Source: Saccharomyces uvarum
Lineage: Eukaryota > Ascomycota > Saccharomycetes > Saccharomycetales > Saccharomycetaceae
Assembly: GCA_947243795.1 (NCBI GenBank)
Contig: OX365936.1
Location: 62,001 to 126,000, forward strand
Direction of reading: 5' to 3'
Length of the DNA stretch: 64,000 bases
The translations under genes were made by a program, and so were the position numbers. Below, piece after piece: positions 9,383 to 20,125 of this stretch. The stretch's first letter is position 1; the number at the start of each line of letters is the position of its first letter. The notes below the pieces were generated by a model. That model did not search any database and was not told where the DNA came from. It saw only the letters and a list, made by a program, of their open reading frames with translations.

Positions 9383-12217
9383 TCACACGATGGTGGTCAA
9401 CATCTTACTTATAGTCTTTCTGGGCACTTCATCTTGTTGAACAGAAGTCCAGATGTCATCCAATGATAACAAGTGTTGACCTAACTTTTCTTTTTTCAAG
9501 TTGATGAACTTTTCAACCCTTTCTGGCTCATCTGCTGCAAACATTTGAAAGATTACCAAAGAGATGCTTCTTAACACCTTGTGCAGATGGTCGCCTGTAG
9601 TGGTGCCCTTTCTTGTAGCCTTACGTGCCCATTGGTCGAAATTGTCAGTGAACCATTTCCAAATCAATTCACGGACGACTTCGTCTTGGGGTTTCCCCTT
9701 TTTGTTTAATCTCTTCTTAAAGTTGTAGTTAAACCCAAATAAAGCCAGTTCCATTCCCTCGGATTCAATGTTAGAAGTGACAAAATTTAGAATCTTATTC
9801 ACTATGTCTAAATCTAGACAGAATCCAAGAGATTCGATTGCACTGTTTTGGATCGAGCTGATAGTTTCGTCACTACTTTGGTTGTATAAGTTAATAATGT
9901 GGTTCGTGATACCGGCACAAGAGCTGTGTTTGACCAAATCGAATATCTTTTTCCACTGCTTGATGTTTGAACAATGTTGAGACACTACAACAAGGACGGA
10001 ATTCACTATTTCTAACGGGACGCTTGAACGTGGACCTTGCAATAAACGCCTGAAATAAATTTGACACAATTCGTCACATTTTTGAGAGTTTTTGTTCAAG
10101 AACAAAACCTGTGACATAACTTTCAGTTCGTAATGATCTGCACTTTTATCAAATTCACCCTTAGGCCAATCAATCTTATCGAAAAGTGGAATAATTATCT
10201 TTTTTCTCAAAAAGGACTGTAATTTAGAGCTTGACAAAATGGCACGGTCAGTTGTTTGTAGGATTTCTAACCCTTTGGATAATGGGCCCCAATATTTCGA
10301 CGGAATGTTTGATGAGGATGAAGCAATATGACTCAATATCTCACAAAGACCAAGCAAATGAATGGATTTCTGGAAACTTTCGTCACCAATAAACTGCGAT
10401 AAGTCCAAGAAAATCTTCCAAAGGTCAATCTCGGATAGCGTACCTTCGATTATTTTATCACTGATTTGGGTATAACACTCTTTGGATTCGTATGAGACAC
10501 GGTAATAACCTTGTGCAAAATGGTTGAGCGCCAGGACAGAATAATTTAAAGTTAATGTTCTATCTGTCAATAAAACATTCTCGGTATCCAATTTACCGTC
10601 TGGTAAGACACCGAATAGGGGGATTTGGTATGGGACGTCTTCTAATTGGGCTTTCTCATCGCCAGACAATTGATTGATAAATCTATGTTGCGTCAATTTT
10701 GTTTGAATCTTTCCATCGTGTTCTTCTAATTCTACTTTAACGACAGGTAAACCTGGAGTTCTTGTCCAGGATGAAACAAAATTGGTAATGTTTTGAGATT
10801 TTAAAGTCTTTCCGATATGATTCCAGATATCCATGGGCTTGACGCTTCTTTCATGGAATGTTTTGGTATCTTCAAATACACTTTGTAGACCCTTTTGTAA
10901 ATGAGTTTCACCTATAGCCAATTGTAAAGACCTTAGCATAACGATACCCTTTGCGTATGCCTCAGGATCAAAGATGTCGGATGTATGTGAGTTCATACTA
11001 GTCTTTCGCTGTGTAATCTGGAAGATACTTTTGCTATTGAAATCTGATGCGTCTTTGCACATGATGGGTTCTACTTGTTGAAACAAATAGGGCTCTGAAG
11101 TCCAATACTGGGGCAAATCACCATTCTGTTCTAGGATGTGGCATGCCAACCAAGTGGCAAAGGACTCATTGAACCAAAGATACTCCCATGAGTCAAAAGC
11201 AATGTAGTTACCCATCCACTGATGGACCAGTTCATGAACAATGAGCTGTTGGGCTTGCTCTCTGATGGTATCGTTAGCCAGGGCATTTGGTGGTAGGAGT
11301 AAGTGATTTAATTGAATGGTAATCATACCAAAATTTTCCATTGCCATGTCTGTCAAATATGGCAACAGAACGAAGTCTAACTTGGGCAGAGGGTATGGGC
11401 ATTGGAAATAAGATTCCAAAATAGGCAGATACTTCTGGATTGTGTCTAAGGTGAAAGTGGCATTAGCGATATCCCAAGGCGCATAGATGGAAACAGGGAT
11501 GGTTGTCTTATTCTGCAATTTGACCTCAGTCTTCAAAAACTCCAAGTCACCCAGGGCAAAACCAAACACGGAAGTGGTCATCAAGGGCGTCGTGGCGAAT
11601 TTCACCACATGTTTTTGCGGATTATCCAAAGTTTCAATAGCCTCGATGGCCGCATTGGAAACGGCTTTATACTGCGAGTTCATGGTGATGTTCAATTGTA
11701 TAGTGGATTTAGCCGAAGGTTCGTCAACACAAGGGAAAATGTTACTAGCGGAAAACGGTTGGCAGTGCGTAGCCACAACATGGTTGTTGGAAGTACCTGT
11801 TTTAGGGTCCATGAAATTTGTCTTGAAAATACCAAAAGTCACATCTTGGTGGGTCTTTATGCTGCGGATTTTACCCACGTATTGGACGGATAAGACCAGC
11901 GGCGATTCGTTGGACAATTGAATTGGCGATTCAGACTGGAAAACAGACCAATGGTTTCGGATGTCTTGAGACACTTTCAGATCGAATTTTGCAGAGCCAA
12001 CGGTGGCATGCGCAGACAAAACGACCAAGTCCCTGGAATGCAGTTTAAACTGGGTGAAACTGTCCTCGATGGAAGCCAAAGAGGTAGAATTCGGGTTGAA
12101 TTTCAAGTCGATCTTGGCCATACCTTTGAAATTGGGCGTTGACGGGTCGATGTCCAGGCACAATTCGTAATGGCATGGCACCACAGGATTCCACAAAGAT
12201 AGCAAGTTATCGGACAT
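9383..12217 (-). CDS. TMA108: Ribosome-associated M1-family aminopeptidase-like protein
   Basis: Tma108 resembles M1 zinc aminopeptidases. In S. cerevisiae it associates with ribosomes translating a subset of mRNAs by recognising nascent N-termini. The protein has 944 residues (946 in S. cerevisiae). The zinc site is intact: HELVH at 328-332, followed 18 residues later by Glu351 in the NESFATW context. The substrate-binding exopeptidase motif, normally G[A/G]MEN, reads MAMEN at 291-295, so its first Gly is Met. The C-terminal half is helical, as in the ERAP-like domain. The start is the first ATG. Whether the protein still cleaves peptides cannot be told from sequence. The gene is divergent from OM45. 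Confidence 0.95.
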   Translation of the reverse strand: MSDNLLSLWNPVVPCHYELCLDIDPSTPNFKGMAKIDLKFNPNSTSLASIEDSFTQFKLHSRDLVVLSAHATVGSAKFDLKVSQDIRNHWSVFQSESPIQLSNESPLVLSVQYVGKIRSIKTHQDVTFGIFKTNFMDPKTGTSNNHVVATHCQPFSASNIFPCVDEPSAKSTIQLNITMNSQYKAVSNAAIEAIETLDNPQKHVVKFATTPLMTTSVFGFALGDLEFLKTEVKLQNKTTIPVSIYAPWDIANATFTLDTIQKYLPILESYFQCPYPLPKLDFVLLPYLTDMAMENFGMITIQLNHLLLPPNALANDTIREQAQQLIVHELVHQWMGNYIAFDSWEYLWFNESFATWLACHILEQNGDLPQYWTSEPYLFQQVEPIMCKDASDFNSKSIFQITQRKTSMNSHTSDIFDPEAYAKGIVMLRSLQLAIGETHLQKGLQSVFEDTKTFHERSVKPMDIWNHIGKTLKSQNITNFVSSWTRTPGLPVVKVELEEHDGKIQTKLTQHRFINQLSGDEKAQLEDVPYQIPLFGVLPDGKLDTENVLLTDRTLTLNYSVLALNHFAQGYYRVSYESKECYTQISDKIIEGTLSEIDLWKIFLDLSQFIGDESFQKSIHLLGLCEILSHIASSSSNIPSKYWGPLSKGLEILQTTDRAILSSSKLQSFLRKKIIIPLFDKIDWPKGEFDKSADHYELKVMSQVLFLNKNSQKCDELCQIYFRRLLQGPRSSVPLEIVNSVLVVVSQHCSNIKQWKKIFDLVKHSSCAGITNHIINLYNQSSDETISSIQNSAIESLGFCLDLDIVNKILNFVTSNIESEGMELALFGFNYNFKKRLNKKGKPQDEVVRELIWKWFTDNFDQWARKATRKGTTTGDHLHKVLRSISLVIFQMFAADEPERVEKFINLKKEKLGQHLLSLDDIWTSVQQDEVPRKTISKMLTTIV

Positions 12218-13043
12218 AATGTTTGATGGCGGCTGACCTAGCGTTATGAGTCGTGTGCAGCTGTGACAACTTTCTTTTTTCTACGACATGCATAGAAGGT
12301 GATGTTGCAAAACTGATTTTTCACTGAAAAATTACCGACAAAACGTCAAATAAGAGAGACGGGAATAGATTTTATATTAAGCAATGGCAAGTATGCCAAG
12401 TTACAATCAAAGAGGCAGGGGAGAGTTGTTCGAAGGCGCCCAGAGGCGCTAAGAAAGAAGTTCCAATGGTGCTGGTACCCTGGAACGTGTATTCTCACCT
12501 TCCCACCCCTGCCTGGCGTGCTCCAACGGTCTCCCACGCAGGAGCCCTAGTCTCGCCAAGAAGTACATAAACAGACATGTATAAACACATATATGTATAC
12601 TGATAGATATATGCGCAGATAGATATAGAAGTCCAACAAGCCTACGACTGCAGGATGAAACTGGAATCCTCGGAGAAGATACAGCCTCTCCAACATTAAT
12701 GGACGCTGGAAGGACAGCACGAGGTTTGACGACGCCGGCCCCTTGTCATCGTCTCCGTGGTCACCTCCGGTAATAGCAGTGACTAGCAATAGCGCAGCGA
12801 ACCCATTCTTGTTTCGCCAGGACCCTCAACGACCAATAGTGGAGTACCTTTCGCAACATCTCAACTTCGCCGGTGGCCCGTGTGGGTTAAGGGAGGAGTA
12901 TGCTGACCCTTATTTTGGCGAGTTCCTTGAGGAGGAGTGTATATAAGGGGAGGGGTCTCTTGCAGAAGTCTTGTTTTCTTGGTCTCTCTTGGTCTAGAGG
13001 AGGTCTGGATAAACAGTTACGCCAATCAATCAAGCAAGTAAAT
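12218..13043. promoter_or_regulatory. Divergent TMA108/OM45 promoter region with OM45 TATA box
   Basis: This gap is GC-richer than most in the window on the OM45 side. A TATA box, TATATAAG, lies at 12940-12947, about 100 bp before the OM45 ATG. It is followed at once by two AGGGG stress-response-type elements (12946-12955 area), fitting OM45 induction at the diauxic shift. An ATG at 12900 is in frame with OM45, but it lies upstream of the TATA box and so should not be in the mRNA. A short ATGTATA-rich tract sits near 12570-12620. Confidence 0.6.
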
Positions 13044-14225
13044 ATGTCTTCAAGAATCATCGTCGGTAGTGCAGCGTTAGCCGCTGCCATCACAGCCAGC
13101 ATCATGGTCAGGGAGCAGAAGGCCAAGGCCCGGGGAAGAGATGGCAGGGCCAGCGTCTGCTACAATAACCAGGACTACGGCAGCTCGGTGCCTCCACAGT
13201 GGGGGAAGCTGCACAACATCAAGCAAGGACTAAAGGAGGACGCATTGTCGTTGAAGGACGCCCTACTGGGCGTTTCGCAGAAGGCCAGGGATGAGGCCCC
13301 CGGTGCAGTCAGGCGTGTGATCACCCCAGAGGAGGACTCCCAGACACGCAAGAAGTTAAGCCAAAAGTCCAAGGATTCTTCCTCGCAGAGCATCTTCAAC
13401 TGGGGGTTCAGCGAGGCTGAAAGAAGAAAGGCCATAGCCATTGGAGAGTTCGATGTTGCCAAGAAGCGGTTCGAAGAGGCTGTAGACCGCAGCGAGAAGG
13501 AACTGTTGTCCACTGTGATGAGAGAGAAGAAGGCCGCCTTGGACAGGGCATCCTTGGAGTACGAGAGGTACGGGAAGGCTGGAGACTTCAACGAGCTGTC
13601 GGACAAGCTAGACCAGCAGGAGAGGGACAGTAACCCTTTGAATCGTTTGTTGAAGAAAAACGTGAACAGCGGTAGTACTGAAGAAGCCGCTGCAAGAAGT
13701 GTGCGAGGCTGGGGTGAAACTGCCCAGGAGTTTGGTAGAGAGGAGATGGAAGAGGCCAAGAGGAACGCGTCTTCGCAGCCCAGTGAAGCTCAAAGGCGTC
13801 TTGACGAACTGAAGAAGATCAAGGAGAAGGGCTGGTTTGGTTACAACAAGGGCGAACAAAGCGAGCAGCAGATTGCCGAAAGAGTGGCCAGGGGCCTGGA
13901 AGGCTGGGGTGAAACTGCGTCCCAACTGTCCAAGGATGAAATGGATGACCTGAAATGGAATTACGAAAACTCGAAAAAGCAACTGGACAAAAACGTGTCG
14001 GACGCCATGGGTTCATTGTCCAAAGCCAAGGAGGACTTGAAGCAGTACGGTAGCCATTGGTGGTCCGGATGGACGGCCAAGGTCGACAATGATAAGGAAG
14101 CTTTGAAAGATGAAGCTCAGAAGAAGTACGACGAAGCATTAAAGAAGTACGACGACGCCAAGGACAAATTTAAGGAGTGGGCCGATAAGGGTGATGGCAA
14201 ATTCTGGAGCTCAAAGAAAAACTAG
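13044..14225 (+). CDS. OM45: Abundant mitochondrial outer-membrane protein OM45
   Basis: Om45 is a major mitochondrial outer-membrane protein, anchored by its N-terminus with the bulk in the intermembrane space and found with porin and Om14. With the ATG at 13044 it has 393 residues, the length I recall for S. cerevisiae. A hydrophobic anchor lies near residues 3-22 ([18 protein letters not shown]), followed by a long charged, helical body. That body carries two related blocks containing [10 protein letters not shown] and [10 protein letters not shown], suggesting internal duplication. The C-terminus is Lys/Asp-rich. Codon choice is biased toward preferred codons. I reject the in-frame ATG at 12900 because the TATA box lies downstream of it. 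It is convergent with VHS2. Confidence 0.96.
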   Translation: MSSRIIVGSAALAAAITASIMVREQKAKARGRDGRASVCYNNQDYGSSVPPQWGKLHNIKQGLKEDALSLKDALLGVSQKARDEAPGAVRRVITPEEDSQTRKKLSQKSKDSSSQSIFNWGFSEAERRKAIAIGEFDVAKKRFEEAVDRSEKELLSTVMREKKAALDRASLEYERYGKAGDFNELSDKLDQQERDSNPLNRLLKKNVNSGSTEEAAARSVRGWGETAQEFGREEMEEAKRNASSQPSEAQRRLDELKKIKEKGWFGYNKGEQSEQQIAERVARGLEGWGETASQLSKDEMDDLKWNYENSKKQLDKNVSDAMGSLSKAKEDLKQYGSHWWSGWTAKVDNDKEALKDEAQKKYDEALKKYDDAKDKFKEWADKGDGKFWSSKKN

Positions 14226-14479
14226 TTAGTTAGTTAGCCGCACACAGTTGTTCGCACATGACACATATACATATTCAAATATTTTTTTATTATTCACATT
14301 CGAAATCATTGTTTTGATTCTTTGCTAATTGTGTCGGGGGAAAATGGAGGGGTATACGTGCATACATACATACCACTATATATTTATATATATGAAAAAA
14401 CTTGATGAATTTATAGTAGAAAAAGTAGGGAAATCGAAGAAATAAATTGCCATGACCCGTTTGGGTTGTTGCATTTTTT

Positions 14480-15775
14480 TTATTTGGCTGCGCTTGGGTT
14501 CATGGCAGTTATTGTAGAGTTTGAATTTGATTTTGAGCTTGGATTTGAATTTAAAAACGCAGGATTGTTTTTGTTGCTATTATTGTTATTATTATTATTG
14601 TGATTAGTTGTGTTGACAGCAATCGATGGTGACGGAGCTAGCTGTGATTCTAATTTTTGCTTTAGATGAAGTTTACCTCTTGAAATCGTATCATTGTCCT
14701 CCTCTTCAGACGAAAAGCCTTCACTGCCACTGGACTCGATATGGAACTTGGATTTAGGCTTCCCAATCATGATGTTCGTAGCACTGCCTGGTCTGTTGCT
14801 GTTTTTTCTTGAATGGCCGGTACCTGAGGGGGACCTCTGTTGTTTTAGCAGGTATTGCTGGTTTGATGGCGATCTTGATAGCACGGCGCCAGCGCTGTTG
14901 CCGCCGCTGCCAGCCCCACTGGCATTATTGATCGTTGTGTTAGAGTAGCGTCTGGATATGATGAAAGGGTTGGTAAAGCTCATGTGTTGAGGTGGTGACG
15001 CCGAAGCAGATGGGGGTGAGGGCAAGTGAGAGGGAGAATTCATAATTGACGACGAAAACGAGTAGTGATTTTGCATAGGCGGTCTTCTCAAGGGGTTCGC
15101 CGAGGACGGTGTTGTTGTGGTGTTGTTGTTGTTGTTGATGTTGTTGTCATCGGATAGCATGTCAGCGTAGGAATAAAACCTTAGCAATCTTGAACCGTGC
15201 TCGTTGGGTGATCTTGGGTGCGCAGGGGACGTTTCGTTCTCAAAAGACTGAGACGAGAGACTCCTAGTTCTGCCCAGGGCTTTATCCAGCCCAATCGTGG
15301 ATGGCCTTCTTGAGTAGACCATATCGACGTCATCAAGCCCGGTCGTTTCATCAGTGACAATAGAACAACCAGCGTCTAATGCGGGAGGGACGAAATTCTC
15401 TAATGTACGACGGTGATCCAGGGGAGTTTGTACAATGAAATCAGGATTATACGTCTGGTAAGATGCTATGGACTCGTTGGTCCTGGAAGGTTGCAGGTGC
15501 AGGTTTACTGCAGACGATTTCTGGCTCAGATTATGGATATTCCTATTGCTAGTGTTATTATGATTAAACAAACTTGTCCTGCTGCTTTGTCTGGAAAGAG
15601 GGTTCGCAGCGTTGTTCGACACCGTCTTATAGAGATATGACGGGTCCTCCACGTTTCGTTCAAAAATCATAGAGCTCTCGCTCATGGAGGGGGAAGGTGG
15701 CATATAGGTATCATCGTCCTCCGTCTGTACTGCCACGTGGGAGTCGTGGTCTCCGTTACCGTTGCTAGTGTCCAT
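14480..15775 (-). CDS. VHS2: VHS2, cytoplasmic septin-regulating phosphoprotein
   Basis: In S. cerevisiae Vhs2 is a dosage suppressor of the sis2 hal3 G1/S defect and helps stabilise septins late in the cell cycle. It has 431 residues here (about 436 in S. cerevisiae). I see no catalytic domain. The chain is of low complexity, rich in Ser, Pro and Asn, with many SP/TP and RxxS sites, polyN tracts near the middle and the C-terminus, and an acidic SSEEEDND segment. This is typical of a disordered kinase target. The start is the ATG at 15773-15775. Its 3' end faces OM45 across 254 bp. Confidence 0.93.
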   Translation of the reverse strand: MDTSNGNGDHDSHVAVQTEDDDTYMPPSPSMSESSMIFERNVEDPSYLYKTVSNNAANPLSRQSSRTSLFNHNNTSNRNIHNLSQKSSAVNLHLQPSRTNESIASYQTYNPDFIVQTPLDHRRTLENFVPPALDAGCSIVTDETTGLDDVDMVYSRRPSTIGLDKALGRTRSLSSQSFENETSPAHPRSPNEHGSRLLRFYSYADMLSDDNNINNNNNTTTTPSSANPLRRPPMQNHYSFSSSIMNSPSHLPSPPSASASPPQHMSFTNPFIISRRYSNTTINNASGAGSGGNSAGAVLSRSPSNQQYLLKQQRSPSGTGHSRKNSNRPGSATNIMIGKPKSKFHIESSGSEGFSSEEEDNDTISRGKLHLKQKLESQLAPSPSIAVNTTNHNNNNNNNSNKNNPAFLNSNPSSKSNSNSTITAMNPSAAK

Positions 15776-16428
15776 CTCAGCTGTACAAGTGTGTTCCGCG
15801 TTGAATAGTCAATCTGCAATGATCTCCAGATCAGCCTTCTATTCCTTAAAGAAACACGTCAGTTCAAAGGGTGAGTCTGATATTCGAGTTAATCACCTCA
15901 CGATTGTTGCAACATTTGCGGCGTCCACACCGTGCGACGTGACCAAGTTTCAGAGAATTTAGGGCCATAGCATAAATAAACACTGTGCCATACGTAAAAT
16001 AACATCTCCTATATTAAATAATTAATTAATTAATACTTATTAAAGTCTATAAAGTGTAAGCACTGGCCGTGCCTCGGCTGAACACAATGCAAAATACTAA
16101 TCAATGGAGTAAAGACTACAACGACAAATACCATTCACAGTCTTTCAGATCCTATCTAATATTGTTTCAGCAATATATATCATGTCACTCTACACGATCT
16201 GAGGCTTTCCCACTCTTTTTCGCACGTATATAAAGTGAAAAAGTTTTTTGATACACATCTCTCGACTTTAATTAATTACACATTCTGTTGCTGTTCTGGC
16301 TATCATCTTCCGTTAATGACGTGGAGTACTTCAGGTCTGCTGAGGCTAAGTGCTCTGACTTGAGTGTCCATTTCTGTGCGCAAGAATGGATTTATGCATG
16401 AGGGAGTTTGACAGGCGTGTTTCCCACT
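15776..16428. other. Intergenic: VHS2 promoter side of the VHS2-FLX1 gap
   Basis: AT-rich gap holding the VHS2 promoter and, near its right end, presumably the snR68 promoter. Between 16018 and 16035 there is an ATTA-type tandem tract. I see no tRNA, transposon remnant or convincing small gene here. Confidence 0.5.
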
Positions 16429-16472
16429 AGCCAATGTTGTCATGCTTGTAAGGATACAAGTGCGATCTGGCT
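16429..16472 (+). ncRNA. AGNN-capped hairpin upstream of snR68, likely Rnt1 processing site
   Basis: CTTGTA (16445-16450), AGGA (16451-16454) and TACAAG (16455-16460) form a perfect six-pair stem capped by an AGNN tetraloop. This is the recognition element of the yeast RNase III, Rnt1. The stem can continue through G-U pairs and further outside through AGCCA (16429-16433) with TGGCT (16468-16472). It lies about 110 nt before box C of snR68. Many independently transcribed yeast box C/D snoRNAs are known to be released from a 5'-extended precursor by Rnt1, so this is the likely entry site. Assignment is by inference from structure and position. Confidence 0.6.
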
Positions 16473-16565
16473 GTAATACAAAGTTACTGGGCGCTGCTGT
16501 TCTCCTTTGTGTATTTTCCGTTTTTCCAGTTCCATTTCCATTTCCATTTATTTTTTTTTGTTTGA

Positions 16566-16710
16566 TTTATCATGATGAACATTTTATTTTACTGCGTTAT
16601 CGTATTGACGGGGGCTGTTTAAGTACAGTCTTGTTTTATAATCTATATTCATTTATATTTTATATTTCTTTCCAAGGAAATTGACTTTTAACAGATTTGC
16701 TGAAAGATTC
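16566..16710 (+). ncRNA. snR68: Box C/D snoRNA snR68, guide for 25S rRNA 2'-O-methylation
   Basis: Box C ATGATGA lies at 16572-16578 and box D CTGA at 16700-16703, a span of 132 nt. The known snR68 is about 136 nt and sits between VHS2 and FLX1. The internal guide at 16592-16603 (CTGCGTTATCGT) is a perfect 12-nt complement of the 25S rRNA segment ACGATAACGCAG. It is followed by one base and a D' box TTGA at 16605-16608. The fifth nucleotide before D' pairs with the A of ACGATAAC, the position I take to be A2640, the known snR68 target. The exact 5' and 3' ends are estimated. An Rnt1-type hairpin lies upstream and FLX1 starts about 150 bp downstream. Confidence 0.92.
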
Positions 16711-16861
16711 ATCCTACAAAAAAAAATTTGGAAAACTTGAGCTGGAAAAAAATGAATAAAACAGAAATAGATTGTGAAGAGTAGTTCCTCTATGGGATTA
16801 GCGTACTACCTTGTCGTGTATTACTGTGTAACGAGCGCACTGTAGAGAAGCTCTTAGTGAA

Positions 16862-17803
16862 ATGGTAGACCAATGGACACCATTGCAAAAGGAGATCATC
16901 TCAGGCTTAACTGCGGGGTCCATAACCACCCTGGTAGTGCATCCATTAGATTTACTTAAGGTTCGTTTGCAGTTATCTGCCACGAGTGCGCAAAAGGCTG
17001 ATTATGGTCCACCCACGGTGATCAAGGAGATCGTACGTTCATCGGCCAATAACAGGCATCGTACGCTAAAGGTCATCAATGAACTATACCGTGGACTAAC
17101 TATAAATCTGTTCGGGAATGCCATTGCATGGGGGGTTTATTTCGGATTATATGGCATTAGCAAAGAACTGATATACAAGTCAGTGGCAGGGCCCGAGCAA
17201 ATCCAACATAAAGGCGCTAACAATGATCACAAGATGAATTCGCTTATCTATTTGTCTGCCGGCGCTGCCAGTGGGCTGTTGACGGCTATCTTGACGAACC
17301 CTATCTGGGTTATAAAGACAAGAATCATGTCTACAAGCAGAACTGCCCGGGGCTCTTACACTTCCATATACAACGGTGTCCAGCGATTGCTACGAACCGA
17401 GGGCCTGCAGGGGCTATGGAAGGGTATTGTTCCTGCACTATTTGGTGTTTCGCAAGGTGCTTTATATTTTGCAGTTTATGATACTTTAAAGCAAAGGAAA
17501 TTGCGACAAAAGGGCGGCCGTGGCGAGAATGGCCATTTAACAAACTTCCAAACCATCGAGATCACCTCCTTCGGCAAAATGATATCTGTCTCTTTGGTTT
17601 ACCCTTTCCAATTATTAAAATCAAATTTACAGAGTTTTAGGGCAAATGAACAAAACTTTAGGTTCATCCCCCTAATAAAACTGATCATTACTAATGACGG
17701 CTTTCTGGGACTTTATAAGGGTCTGTCTGCAAACCTAGTACGAGCCATTCCATCCACCTGCATTACATTTTGTGTGTATGAAAATCTTAAACATAAGCTA
17801 TAG
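16862..17803 (+). CDS. FLX1: Mitochondrial inner-membrane FAD carrier
   Basis: Flx1 belongs to the mitochondrial carrier family (SLC25) and moves FAD or flavin across the inner membrane, supporting flavoenzymes such as succinate dehydrogenase. It has 313 residues (311 in S. cerevisiae). Three tandem carrier repeats are visible, each with a Px[D/E/W/Q]xx[K/R] type signature: HPLDLLKVRL (Pro28), NPIWVIKTRI (Pro147) and YPFQLLKSNL (Pro248). Six membrane helices are expected. The Trp in the second signature is characteristic of the nucleotide/folate/FAD carriers. There is no cleavable presequence, as is usual. It converges with RPL16A, with 175 bp between the stops. Confidence 0.96.
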   Translation: MVDQWTPLQKEIISGLTAGSITTLVVHPLDLLKVRLQLSATSAQKADYGPPTVIKEIVRSSANNRHRTLKVINELYRGLTINLFGNAIAWGVYFGLYGISKELIYKSVAGPEQIQHKGANNDHKMNSLIYLSAGAASGLLTAILTNPIWVIKTRIMSTSRTARGSYTSIYNGVQRLLRTEGLQGLWKGIVPALFGVSQGALYFAVYDTLKQRKLRQKGGRGENGHLTNFQTIEITSFGKMISVSLVYPFQLLKSNLQSFRANEQNFRFIPLIKLIITNDGFLGLYKGLSANLVRAIPSTCITFCVYENLKHKL

Positions 17804-17978
17804 CAGGCGTATATATACGTACATAACACACTTTTTGTGAATAGAAAGGGAAGAAAAAAATAACGAACTTGTGAAGAGAATAATGTGAGGGATGGTTTTG
17901 GTTTTTTATTATTTCTAAAAAATATTTGTGATTATATTACAAAATGTAAAGTGTTAAAGAAAACTATTTTAAAATTTT

Positions 17979-18875
<897 letters not shown>

Positions 18876-19335
18876 TTTCTCGATTGATTCTTCACCTTCT
18901 GTCTTCAAAAGAAAAAATATAAATGAATATTTGTATATTGCAATTAATATGATGTACGTAGTAAATGGCTAATATAATTATTACATGATAGCCCAAAATT
19001 GGCCTAATCCTACACAATCTATGTTGGCCCATTGCAATAGTAAATTTCCAAGCATATGCTTGGAGATTTCCCTACCACAACAGTTGCGCAATGAGCCTGG
19101 AGTAGACTCTCGCCGTTCCCAGCCCGAGTCTGCGAACAGAAGCCCAGCCCGGAAATTATTCGTCCAGACAGGATTCGCTCTGCCTGGATTATTGAAAGCG
19201 TCTTACCCCCAGGCCGAGCACAGCGGGCCAACGCTTCCGATAGGACGCGAAATATAATTCAATAACTTACTAACATGTACAGGTTTTCGGGTGTACCGAT
19301 GTTTCAATTTCATAAAGCAGTCATTTAAGTTGCTT
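18876..19335. promoter_or_regulatory. RPL16A upstream region, GC-rich and palindrome-rich
   Basis: This region lies between the CSM2 stop and the RPL16A start, with GC-rich DNA at 19020-19260. It holds a 16-bp perfect palindrome CCAAGCATATGCTTGG at 19048-19063, extendable to 28 bp with one mismatch. Inverted pairs include AGACTC/GAGTCT (19104-19109 and 19126-19131) and GTTGGCCC/GGGCCAAC (19023-19030 and 19225-19232). I do not see a full-consensus Rap1 site. The nearest half-match is GGGTGT at 19289-19294. Confidence 0.5.
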
Positions 19336-19977
19336 TCAAATAATGGAATCTGCATAGTATCTCCAGATGTACTCAGCAAGGGAATCTCCATTCTTCATTC
19401 TTCTCCTCTTGTTATGCATCGATGCTGATGACAGGGCACTGGTTTTATTCTTTTTCATGAAATAATAGTCCAACAGTTGCTCCTTAGGAAATTCCAACAC
19501 TGTTCTTATGGGTGCTCTAGCATTATTCGCCATTACACGCAATTTGAGCAAAATGTCCCTTATTAATTCGTGTGACCTTTGAGGTGACGATTTAAATTGA
19601 GAGTTCCTACACATGACCTCCAACCCGTTGATGTATAGGATAATCTTTAGCGGATCGGCTGCTGCGTCCTCTGTGTCCTTTTGAGCGTTGATCTTGTTCA
19701 TGGACAGGATTTGTAGTATTTTGACAGTTATGGCGCTAAGCTCTTCTAGATCAAGACAGGTGTTGATTCTGATATTTTCATATATCTTGACGTTTTCCAA
19801 AAGATCTGGCGGTACTAGTTGCTGGAAATGACTTAGCGGGAATGAGTTTGTAGCATCAATAAAGAATAATTGGGTAGTAACATGTTTGTTCAAAAGATTC
19901 TCCTTGATGAATTGGCAAAGGTCGGCTCTTGTCGGTGATGGCCAAAGGGTGATCAGCTCTAAATCTTCATACTTCAT
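19336..19977 (-). CDS. CSM2: Shu complex subunit Csm2
   Basis: Csm2 forms the Shu complex with Psy3, Shu1 and Shu2. It binds fork-like DNA and helps Rad51 filaments assemble for error-free lesion bypass, acting in mitosis and meiosis. I start at the ATG at 19975-19977, giving 213 residues, exactly the S. cerevisiae length. The open frame extends eight codons upstream but without an ATG. The sequence begins MKYEDLELITLWPSPT and ends IWRYYADSII, with a basic KNKTSALSS...NKRRRMKNG stretch before the end. The protein has a RecA-like fold in known structures but no Walker A motif is visible here, as expected. It is among the more diverged proteins of the window. Confidence 0.94.
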   Translation of the reverse strand: MKYEDLELITLWPSPTRADLCQFIKENLLNKHVTTQLFFIDATNSFPLSHFQQLVPPDLLENVKIYENIRINTCLDLEELSAITVKILQILSMNKINAQKDTEDAAADPLKIILYINGLEVMCRNSQFKSSPQRSHELIRDILLKLRVMANNARAPIRTVLEFPKEQLLDYYFMKKNKTSALSSASMHNKRRRMKNGDSLAEYIWRYYADSII

Positions 19978-20125
19978 CCTTGTACACTTGCAACTTTCCA
20001 CTTCCTTTTTCTTGGTGTTTTCCTTATTCGAATGTTAAGCAAATAATTTAATGACGTTTTCGCGTTCGATAGTAAACAAGTATACGGGTGATGAAGAATA
20101 TAACAATTTATTCCACGTGAAGATA

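Noticed and set aside
12900-13043. A 48-residue N-terminal extension of OM45 from the ATG at 12900
   Set aside because: The TATA box at 12940-12947 lies downstream of that ATG, so the mRNA should start after it, and the shorter protein has the expected 393 residues.
19048-19063. The 16-bp palindrome as a transposon end or target-site scar
   Set aside because: No duplication of flanking bases, no LTR-like or transposase sequence nearby; it is a local symmetric element only.
18985-19257. A 90-codon forward frame upstream of RPL16A
   Set aside because: It lies over the GC-rich control region, lacks any family features and runs antisense to the promoter.
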